A stretch of DNA of 53,504 nt from an uncultured Clostridia bacterium. Its GTDB lineage: Bacteria; Bacillota; Clostridia; Christensenellales; Aristaeellaceae. The notes under the pieces were generated by a model. That model did not search any database. It was not told where the DNA came from and was given only the letters and a program-made list of their open reading frames with translations. Position 1 is the stretch's first letter. Each line of letters opens with the position of its first letter. A program made the translations under genes and the position numbers. The stretch spans positions 1-53,504 of the forward strand of contig CAMJPQ010000017.1 in assembly GCA_946407745.1 (NCBI GenBank). The letters are read 5' to 3'. Positions 32,725 to 38,672 of the stretch are shown here, piece by piece.

Positions 32725-33834
32725 TCAGTAGATGCGATACATACCGGAAAGCATCAGCAGGCTGAAAAAGTACAGGCAGTTGTCGTAATACCTGCGCTTG
32801 CCTGTGCGCAGCGGCGTCTGCCAGAAGCTGCGGAGGTATTCGTCCGCACAGGCACTGTCGCTTGCGATGGAAGCGGCCCCCAGCACAGCGGTGATGGCGA
32901 CGGGATGCATGGCCGGTTCCTCTGTGGGCGTTCCGTCGATCTGATAGGCGCGGTAATCGCTTTCAGGGATGCCATGGAAATAATCCTGCAGATTTGTGGC
33001 GATCCGCGCCATGCCCTCATTCCGCCCGAACCAAAGGGTGTCCAGCGCGATGTTCATCACCACGCGGTAGGCGTCGGAATAGTAGGTAAAGGGTTTCTTC
33101 GGAAACAGTCTGGGCGTTCCGTCGTATTCCGCGTACTCGGGGCTCATGCCTGTGACCGGGTGAGCGCTGCGGGCGATATAGTCTCGGCTGGCTTTTGCCG
33201 CTTCCAGCCAGAACGCCCGGTCTTCCGGATTCGCCCGTTCCGCAAACAGCGTATAAAAATGGGGCAGATGATAGCTGGGATCGGTAAAATCCGCCTCCGG
33301 CACAAAACGGATCATGTGGTTGCTCTCATCCCACATGGCCCGCCCGCCGGGGACGATTTCCGGCTGATGGACGCAGTGCCGCAGTATTTCTCTGGCCTGG
33401 GCGGCATACGCGAAAATGCCCTTTCCTTCACCCCATCGAGCGGAAGCCATGAAAAGCGCCATGGCAAAGTATTCCTCCCCGTCCGGGGCAGGGCCTTCGG
33501 CGTTGTGCCTGCCGTCCAGCCCCGCAGACCAGGCAAAATACCCTTTGTATATCCCCTCCGCATGATACATGTACCGCATGGCGAACTGCCACAGTCTGTC
33601 AAACAGATCCTTCCGGTCCATCTGCACGCACATCATCATGCCATAGCTCATGCCCTCGGTGCGTGCGTCGATATTGCCGGTATCCACGATGCAGGCGCTG
33701 TCGTCATCCACATCCTGCCAGATCCTCTCCTCAGGGTCAAAAAAAAGCGTATCGAAGCAGTGTTTCACCCGCTCCTGTACCTCCGCATCGCTTACCCCGA
33801 TGCGGGAAAAATGATTGGAATATGTCTTATCCAT
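32725..33834 (-). CDS. GH8 reducing-end xylose-releasing exo-oligoxylanase (Rex)
   Basis: A 369-residue family 8 enzyme without a signal peptide. The general acid Glu60 is in IDARTEGMSYGMM and the probable base Asp254 in FTYYSDAYRV, spaced as in Bacillus halodurans Rex (Glu70, Asp263). A GAGGG site lies about 8 nt before the ATG. It removes single xylose units from the reducing end of xylo-oligosaccharides, a natural partner for the intracellular GH10 enzyme convergent to it. It begins 58 nt after the end of the riboswitch-controlled 61-aa gene with no clear terminator between, so readthrough from that unit is possible. Confidence 0.9.
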   Translation of the reverse strand: MDKTYSNHFSRIGVSDAEVQERVKHCFDTLFFDPEERIWQDVDDDSACIVDTGNIDARTEGMSYGMMMCVQMDRKDLFDRLWQFAMRYMYHAEGIYKGYFAWSAGLDGRHNAEGPAPDGEEYFAMALFMASARWGEGKGIFAYAAQAREILRHCVHQPEIVPGGRAMWDESNHMIRFVPEADFTDPSYHLPHFYTLFAERANPEDRAFWLEAAKASRDYIARSAHPVTGMSPEYAEYDGTPRLFPKKPFTYYSDAYRVVMNIALDTLWFGRNEGMARIATNLQDYFHGIPESDYRAYQIDGTPTEEPAMHPVAITAVLGAASIASDSACADEYLRSFWQTPLRTGKRRYYDNCLYFFSLLMLSGMYRIY

Positions 33835-33891
33835 TTTCCAGCCCTCTTCGTTGTTTTGTCCGTGATAGCTTATGAGCAGAGTCTCTCCGCA

Positions 33892-34077
33892 TTATTTCTC
33901 CCCTACCAGCAGATAATCATCCGGATAAGGGTCTTCCATCGCGATCACTTCAAGGCCAAGCACTGCCGCAGGCATGCCCAACGTTTTTGCATTGGCCGCA
34001 CTCATTCGCACCGCGTTCGCCCATGGCGCAGATTCTTTGCCCGCTTTGATCATTTCCAGAAGCTCCTGTTTGGTCAT
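33892..34077 (-). CDS. 61-residue protein of unknown function under SAM riboswitch control
   Basis: The peptide starts MTKQELLEMIKAGKESAPWA and ends YLLVGEK. It has a helical N-terminal half, a short conserved-looking PAAVLGLEVIA strand and an acidic tail; no signal peptide or membrane helix; five Met in 61 residues. GGGAGG lies 10 nt before the ATG, and codon use matches the surrounding genes. It is the first gene after a SAM-I-like riboswitch and its terminator. I recognise no family. A second overlapping frame (33950-34123, GTG start) has AAAGGAGG upstream and an ECGQC motif, but its composition looks less protein-like. Its control suggests a role near methionine or SAM metabolism. Confidence 0.65.
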   Translation of the reverse strand: MTKQELLEMIKAGKESAPWANAVRMSAANAKTLGMPAAVLGLEVIAMEDPYPDDYLLVGEK

Positions 34078-34153
34078 TTTCTTTTTCCTCCCTGCGGTTG
34101 TTGTCGATATTGCCGGTATGCACCAACTGTCCTCCTTTCGCTCCGCCCATGAG

Positions 34154-34276
34154 GAAACAGAAAAGCCCATCGTCATGATGAGCTTTGGTGAAAGCCCATC
34201 GTTCAGGCGTTAGCACCTTGCGCTTGCAGGTTGCTGTGTGGTCATTGAGCCTGTCTCTCGCACACTCTCCATAGGC
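34154..34276 (-). promoter_or_regulatory. SAM-I-like (S-box) riboswitch, apparently without P4
   Basis: Read on the minus strand. P1 is GCCUAU/AUGGGC (34271-34276 with 34194-34199). P2 is GUGUG/CACAC with an inner GAG/CUC stem and a kink-turn-like AAUGA. The core GCAACCU...AGGUGCUAA forms P3, and loop CAGGC can pair with GCCUG after P3 as the S-box pseudoknot. No P4 hairpin fits between GCUAA and P1, unlike classical SAM-I and closer to SAM-IV or SAM-I/IV variants. Expression platform: antiterminator GAUGGGCUUU/AAAGCUCAUC (34191-34200 with 34177-34186) excludes terminator GCUCAUC/GAUGGGC (34177-34183 with 34165-34171) followed by UUUUCUGUUU. SAM binding would stabilise P1 and switch the downstream gene off. 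Confidence 0.8.
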
Positions 34277-34312
34277 GGTATTTATTCATTTCGGCGTTTT
34301 CACGCCTTCATT

Positions 34313-34341
34313 ATGATAGCAAAAGCCAGCGTCGCCGTCAA
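34313..34341 (-). promoter_or_regulatory. Promoter of the riboswitch transcript
   Basis: On the minus strand TTGACG (34336-34341) and TATCAT (34313-34318) are 17 bp apart. Transcription would start near 34306, and the first structure in the RNA is GGCGU-GAAA-ACGCC, a GNRA-capped hairpin just before the aptamer. Confidence 0.7.
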
Positions 34342-34355
34342 GGGGCTGAAACGGT

Positions 34356-34853
34356 TTAACATCGCTGCAGGCATCGTTTCCAATGCGCCAGTAAATTCCC
34401 AGAGTAACGTCCACAGTAGAAGTTGCTGTGGATTTTACATTGGAGAATTTTGCGGTAGATTTTAGTCTGGGGAGAATCCCCGGAAAGGAGGTCTGCAAAA
34501 TGACAGACCAAGAGAAGCGTTGCAAGTATCTGACAGAAGAGGACCGGATGGAGATAGTCGTCCGCCCCGAAATCAAGGCCCTTCACTCTGTCCAGCTCTG
34601 CCGCTCGTGCGGAGATCATGATCACGGGAATGCCGATGAAGGCTTGCTCTGAGCGCAGGCGCCGGAGTATCGCGAATCCATCCTCACCAGGCAGCATCAC
34701 GTCCAGCAGTATCAGATCCGGTACACAGCTTTTCGCTGCGGTCCAGAACTCCTGTCCGTTCTCAAAGCTGCGCACCTCAAAGCCGTTCTTTTCCAGTGCG
34801 TAGCTCTCCAGCTCCCTGATGTCAGCCTCGTCTTCCACGATGTAAATCAGCAA
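34356..34853 (-). pseudogene. Truncated OmpR/PhoP-like response regulator
   Basis: The frame from the TTG at 34853 (GGAGG 8 nt upstream) encodes a good receiver domain: LIYIVEDEADIREL, the phospho-acceptor Asp in LILLDVMLPGEDG and the late motif KGLDFGADDY. Directly after GADDY, at about 34553, similarity ends where the IS30 transposase fragment begins, and about 65 unrelated residues follow to 34356. The conserved Lys (normally TKPF) and the whole winged-helix DNA-binding domain are missing. The gene was cut by insertion plus deletion and cannot act as a transcription factor. Confidence 0.8.
34500..34552 (+). mobile_element. IS30-family transposase remnant (N-terminal codons only)
   Basis: From the ATG at 34500 (AAAGGAGG 9 nt upstream) the frame reads MTDQEKRCKYLTEEDRMEI, the typical start of IS30-family transposases, and then stops matching at about 34552, where the sequence becomes the reverse complement of a receiver domain. 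The upstream 34415-34499 stretch is AT-rich with a CCACAG/CTGTGG pair and probably belongs to the left end of the element, but I cannot fix its boundary. The rest of the element is missing. Confidence 0.65.
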
Positions 34854-34910
34854 TCGGATCACCTCCACAAAAAAAGAGTACCATATTCATGTAAGAATAG
34901 ACAGTACTGA

Positions 34911-34929
34911 GATGTAAAATTGATGTAAA
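34911..34929 (-). promoter_or_regulatory. Pho-box-like direct repeats upstream of the truncated regulator
   Basis: TTTACATC occurs twice on the minus strand (34922-34929 and 34911-34918), exactly 11 bp apart, with a looser TTACAT further on (34888-34893). Direct TT(A/T)ACA repeats with an 11-bp period are the binding pattern of PhoP in Bacillus. The site would fit autoregulation of a PhoP-like gene and now drives only the truncated frame. Confidence 0.4.
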
Positions 34930-34997
34930 TCGGTGAACATGGCTGGCCTGCAATAACAGGATAGCACCTGCCCTTTGGTTTTACGCCTGCATCTGTC

Positions 34998-35039
34998 AAA
35001 AAAGCTGGACACAGAGGAGTTTCCTCCGCCTGTGTCCAG
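34998..35039 (-). terminator. Terminator of the peroxidase operon, copy 2 of a repeated hairpin
   Basis: Perfect 10-bp stem CTGGACACAG/CTGTGTCCAG (35005-35014 with 35030-35039) with an inner GGAG/CTCC pair in the loop, followed on the minus strand by C and TTTTTT. Core and loop are almost identical to the hairpin at 25275. Confidence 0.88.
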
Positions 35040-35046
35040 GTATTAT

Positions 35047-35586
35047 TTACAGCAGGGCCCTGATGCAGTTTTCCACGTCCGCCATGTCGGCAGTCGGCTC
35101 AAACCGGGCAACGACATGGCCTTCCCGGTCGATCACAAACTTTGTGAAGTTCCATTTGATATCCGGCTTGCTGGCCCAGTCCGGGTCTTTTTCCGCAAAC
35201 ATCTTTTCCAGCAGCGCTTTATACTGATGCTCCTGGAAACCGGCAAAACCCTTCTGGGCTTTCAGGTAGGTGTAAAGGGGCAGTTCGTTTTCCCCGTTTA
35301 CATCCGCCTTTTTCATCTGCGGGAAGGTGGTGTTGAAATGCATCGTGCAGAACTCATGTATCTCTTCGTCTGTACCGGGAGCCTGCCCGCCAAACTGGTT
35401 GCAGGGAATGTCCAGAATCTCCAGTCCCTGATCATGGTAATCTCTGTACAGCTGCTCAATCGGCGCATACTGAGGAGTAAAGCCGCAGCCTGTGGCAGTG
35501 TTCACCACCAGGATCACCTTGCCCCTGTAAGCGGAAAGCTTCAGCTCTTCACCCCTGCCGGTGGTCAGGGAATAATCGTAGATCAT
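35047..35586 (-). CDS. Glutathione peroxidase-family thiol peroxidase
   Basis: A 179-residue GPx-fold protein. The peroxidatic Cys34 sits in VNTATGCGFTPQY, the conserved FGGQAPGT supplies the Gln and WNFTKFVID the Trp-Asn of the catalytic tetrad. It has Cys rather than selenocysteine and no signal peptide. Bacterial members usually reduce organic and hydrogen peroxides with thioredoxin. AAGGAG lies 9 nt before the ATG. It follows an OhrR-like MarR regulator by 12 nt and ends at a strong terminator. Confidence 0.93.
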   Translation of the reverse strand: MIYDYSLTTGRGEELKLSAYRGKVILVVNTATGCGFTPQYAPIEQLYRDYHDQGLEILDIPCNQFGGQAPGTDEEIHEFCTMHFNTTFPQMKKADVNGENELPLYTYLKAQKGFAGFQEHQYKALLEKMFAEKDPDWASKPDIKWNFTKFVIDREGHVVARFEPTADMADVENCIRALL

Positions 35587-35598
35587 TTCTCTTTCTCC

Positions 35599-36060
35599 TT
35601 ATTCTCTGTCGGTTTCGCCGTGCATTCGCTCAACTGCCTTGCACAGCAGGCTTTTGAGCACCTGCATTTCCTCTGTTTCCAGCGGTATGCACCCCCGCAT
35701 GGCTTCAGGAACTGCTTCGGCCTGCCGTTTCATGCTACGGCCCTTCTCGGTCAGGTCGAGAAACAGCATTTTTTTGTTGGCCTCCGGCGCAAGCCTGTCG
35801 ATCAGTCTCTGGTTTTCCAGCCGTTTCAGCAGCGGAGCCAGCGTGCTGGATTCCAGGTGAAGAATCCGGCCCAGCTGCCGCTCCGTCATCCTGCCGTATT
35901 CCCACAGCGCCATCATCACCAGGTACTGCGTATAGGTAATTCCCAGCGGCTCCAGCGGTTTTCTGTACTGGCGCACCACTTCCTTGGCGCAGGCATACAG
36001 CGGGAAGCACAGCTGGTTCTCCAGGAGGAGCGCGTCACTCCCTGTTTCCGTTTTCCGCAC
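35599..36060 (-). CDS. OhrR-like MarR-family redox regulator
   Basis: A 153-residue winged-helix regulator. LENQLCFPLYACAKEV near the N-terminus matches OhrR, where the single Cys of LCFALYA (here Cys18) is oxidised by organic peroxides and releases DNA; a second Cys24 is present. The MarR wing region is LESSTLAPLLKRLENQRLI. The start is GTG at 36060, immediately after the stop of a small membrane-peptide gene, with AGGAGA 6 nt upstream. Its downstream partner is a peroxidase, so it most likely controls this operon in response to peroxide. Confidence 0.88.
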   Translation of the reverse strand: MRKTETGSDALLLENQLCFPLYACAKEVVRQYRKPLEPLGITYTQYLVMMALWEYGRMTERQLGRILHLESSTLAPLLKRLENQRLIDRLAPEANKKMLFLDLTEKGRSMKRQAEAVPEAMRGCIPLETEEMQVLKSLLCKAVERMHGETDRE

Positions 36061-36219
36061 TCAGCTTCTCCTGTTCTCGGGCTTGACCCACACATGCCAC
36101 TTGGGGGCCTTGGGCATGGGTTCATGCTTGATCAGGGCTTTGATGACGCGGCGATGTGTGAAGCAGCAGCAGAGCACCAGGACAGCAACGATGATTCCGA
36201 TGATCGCCCCTGTTGACAT
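36061..36219 (-). CDS. 52-residue single-span membrane peptide
   Basis: The frame starts MSTGAIIGIIVAVLVLCCCF and continues with a basic tail (THRRVIKALIKHEPMPKAPK). One membrane helix occupies residues about 4-20 and holds three adjacent Cys at its end. GAGAGG lies about 9 nt before the ATG. Its TGA stop is directly followed by the GTG start of the OhrR-like gene, so translation is coupled. It is probably the leading gene of the peroxide operon. I recognise no family; the Cys cluster could be redox-active. Confidence 0.65.
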   Translation of the reverse strand: MSTGAIIGIIVAVLVLCCCFTHRRVIKALIKHEPMPKAPKWHVWVKPENRRS

Positions 36220-36358
36220 TTTCCTTTACCTCTCTTTTCACGGTTTCATTTGTTTGGGAAAGCCGACGCCCCGGCGGTGGCCGGTTGAACGGCATCAAGG
36301 CAGTGCCGCTGCCACCGGGGCAGTCGGATGATGGGTTGATTTTTTGTCAGGCACTCCG

Positions 36359-36541
36359 TTATTTCTGTGCGGGCTCCCACTTGCAGCGGACAGGGGAGAC
36401 AATGCTGCCTTCCTTTTTCATCGCGGCAAAAGCCTTGTCCACAACCTTGCGGTCAAGGCCCGTCAGCTCCGCAACCTTACCGGCGTTCAGGGGCTCGCCG
36501 GCTTTTCTCATCGCTTCCAGGATGATTTCCTTCTCGTTCAT
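36359..36541 (-). CDS. Small winged-helix DNA-binding protein
   Basis: A 60-residue protein, MNEKEIILEAMRKAGEPLNA at the start, consisting only of a helix-turn-helix with a wing: KVAELTGLDRKVVDKAFAAM is the recognition region, and SIVSPVRCKWEPAQK the wing and tail. AAGGAG lies 9 nt before the ATG. It begins 17 nt after the ferritin-like fragment, so the two look cotranscribed. It may regulate iron or redox genes, by context only. Confidence 0.75.
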   Translation of the reverse strand: MNEKEIILEAMRKAGEPLNAGKVAELTGLDRKVVDKAFAAMKKEGSIVSPVRCKWEPAQK

Positions 36542-36558
36542 CTTCAGTTTCTCCTTGT

Positions 36559-36696
36559 TTACAGCTGCCGCAGCAGCCAGTTCTGAGCGCCGATGCACTC
36601 GATCATTTCCAGCTGGCCCTGCGCCCAGTACATATCCTCTTCCTCATCCTGATAGTACGCCTTCAGGACGCGTTTGGTATCGGGTACATCCGGCAT
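36559..36696 (-). pseudogene. C-terminal ferritin/bacterioferritin-like fragment
   Basis: The 45-residue frame contains RVLKAYYQDEEEDMYWAQGQ and then LEMIECIGAQNWLLRQL. This resembles the last helix of bacterioferritin (DEExHxxWLExxLxLIxxxGxQNYL), with the iron-ligand His replaced. There is no clear ribosome-binding site before its ATG at 36696, and the preceding sequence belongs to the 5'-nucleotidase and a short spacer, so the first three helices are absent. It may be a decayed gene or a small independent peptide. The assignment rests on a short similarity. Confidence 0.4.
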
Positions 36697-36760
36697 CTGT
36701 CCCACCGCGCGGTGGCCTGTCTGTGGGAGGGCGGGCTGTATGGCGGAACACTCGCGGCGG

Positions 36761-38482
36761 TCAGGGCACGGTTACGCTGGGAGCGGTTTCATCCTGCGTA
36801 TTGACCTCTGTCACATTGACGCCGCGCGCCCCGGTATCCACTGGTACGTATCCTCCGTTTGTTTTCCTTCCCTCGCGAAGCAGCCTGATAAACGCTTCAT
36901 TGTCAATGGGCGCATCGGCCATGGGGATGATCGGTTCCTTATTCTCGAAAACACTGCCCGGCATCGTGGCGTTGAAATTTGTTGTGCATACACGGTACAG
37001 GGTTTCTGTGTCGTGTATATCCACCTCGGTGCCGTCGTCCAGTGTAATGCTCTGGATGGTGAATACCCGTTCCTGTCTTGGCGTTCCGGAATCCCCCGTC
37101 GCGGTATAGGTAAATGTCAGCCCGGTCATCTGGTCACCGTAATTCGGCACATTCAGACCCTGCTGCAGCAGCGCGGCAAGCTCCTGCCCGTTCAGGTCAT
37201 ACAGCAGCAAACTGTTGGCAAAGGGTGTAATGGTGTAGATATCATACACTGTAATCTCACGGGTCGTCTGGTTTTCCGGCATGACCAGGCTTGTGCGGAT
37301 GCCGTCGAGGTTATAAAAGGCCATGATCGCCCCATCAGCCCGCGTCGCCTGCAGCATCAGGCCCGTGACCCAGTTGCCGGCACTGCACGCCCCGACCTCT
37401 CTCACCTTGAGAATCGGCGTATCCGTCTATCCCAGCACCTCGCTCATTTCTTCCTGCACAGCCGACCAGGTGGCATAGGAGATTTCCATAATATCAGGAT
37501 CCAGGTGCGCCTCGTTTTCCTCTGAGGCATACAGCAGCTCTGGCTTGTCGGTGATGCTGGTATACTGCACGTCCTCTACGGAGACCCCGCCGTTTGCGCC
37601 GATTGTCAGCACTGCGGAGGCAAAGCCGTTTGCGTAGTCATATCCCTGCATGTATGGGATTCCGCTTTCGGCTCGGCCCGCCGCGATTTCATGGGTGTGC
37701 CCGCCGGCCACCAGATCCACAACGGTGGGATCCATCGCTTCGGCAATTCCGGCAGGGGCTTCATGGGCCAGAATGATCAGTGCATCCGGCTGCTCCTCCG
37801 CACGGACCCTGCGCGCCAGCGCATCCAGCTTGTGCAGGTCCGAATCAATGACATACGGCGCGATCTTCTCCTGCATGATGGATTCGCGGTAATCCGGAAT
37901 ATACCCGACGATGGCAAGCCTCAGTCCGGCTTTTTCCACCATTGCATAATCCTTCGTGAAGGGCACGCGTTCACCGATGGCGGCGTCATAGAGCTCGGGG
38001 GCCAGGATCGGCGTTTTCTCATCCCCGAAATAATCACCCAGCACATAGGGCGCAATCGTGCCGTCCCCGTCTGCGGCATACTCCGTCACATCCCAGTCGA
38101 ACTCATGGTTGCCCAGGGCAATGGCGTCATAATCCATCGCATCCAGCGCGGCCCGGATGGCGGCTCCGCCGGTCATATTGGAAACCGGCGTGCCCTGGTA
38201 CAGGTCCCCGCCGTCCAGCAAAAGGACATCGTCGTATTCCCCCGAGTTGCGCGCCTCACGGATCAGGTGCGCGATGTACGCAAGGCGGTACTGGAACGTT
38301 TCCTCCCTGCCGGAGGAAGCGTCCATGATATACCCGTGGATATCTGTGGTCTCGATGACCAATATCCTCGTGGTTTCAGGCTGTTTTCCTGTTTCCGGAT
38401 CCGCAGATCCCGCCAGCGCGCCGGTCAGCATAGCCAGCAGGACCAGGGACAGGATCAGTATGTTTCTCCAAATCCTCCTCAT
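36761..38482 (-). pseudogene. 5'-nucleotidase/metallophosphatase interrupted by an in-frame TAG
   Basis: Codons from 38482 encode a signal peptide (MRRIWRNILILSLVLLAMLT) and a calcineurin-like metallophosphatase domain with the metal motifs TTDIHGY, DGGDLYQGTP, GNHEFDWD and VAGGHTHE. The frame stops at TAG (37429-37427) after SEVLG and resumes in the same frame with TDTPILKVREVG and the complete 5_nucleotid_C domain (ACSAGNWVTGL, NLDGIRTSL) to 36761. Together about 573 codons, the normal length of UshA-like nucleotidases that hydrolyse extracellular nucleotides. A single base change (for example CAG to TAG) explains the break; readthrough or a sequencing error cannot be excluded. The N-terminal half alone could still be secreted. 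Confidence 0.85.
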
Positions 38483-38672
38483 GCCAATGTGCTCCTTTAA
38501 GTCGTTTGATCCTGATCAGGTCCAGGAGCGCACCGGTCAGGCGCTCTTCCCGATCATCCCGCATTCTGCGTCTCCGGGATGCCGTCCGTACACACGGCCA
38601 GTCAGTTACCCTGACACCTTTCAGGCGCGTGAATCCGGTTCACCCGTCACCTGACCGTTTCATCTATGGCGG
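38483..38672 (-). other. 190-bp intergenic region packed with short hairpins
   Basis: Between the S9 peptidase and the nucleotidase the minus strand contains at least seven consecutive small stems: GTCA/TGAC, GTGAA/TTCAC, GCGCCT/AGGTGT (with wobbles), GTCAG/CTGAC, CCGT/ACGG, CATCCCG/CGGGATG and GAGCGC/GCGCTC, then the palindrome CCTGATCAGG just before the ribosome-binding site. No T-run or coding frame is evident. It matches no riboswitch class that I can place, although CCTGATCAGGATC loosely recalls the 3' half of a TPP aptamer. Confidence 0.5.

Noticed and set aside
33950-34123. Overlapping 57-codon frame (GTG start) after the SAM riboswitch
   Set aside because: It has a good AAAGGAGG site, but its composition (Gly, Asn, Gln, Glu-rich, no hydrophobic core) is poorer than that of the 61-aa frame, whose codon use fits the genome.
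38483-38672. TPP riboswitch in front of the nucleotidase
   Set aside because: CCTGATCAGGATC recalls the 3' part of the THI box, but the 5' GGGGUGC...CUGAGA half and the closing CCAG are absent. Retained only as an unexplained structured region.
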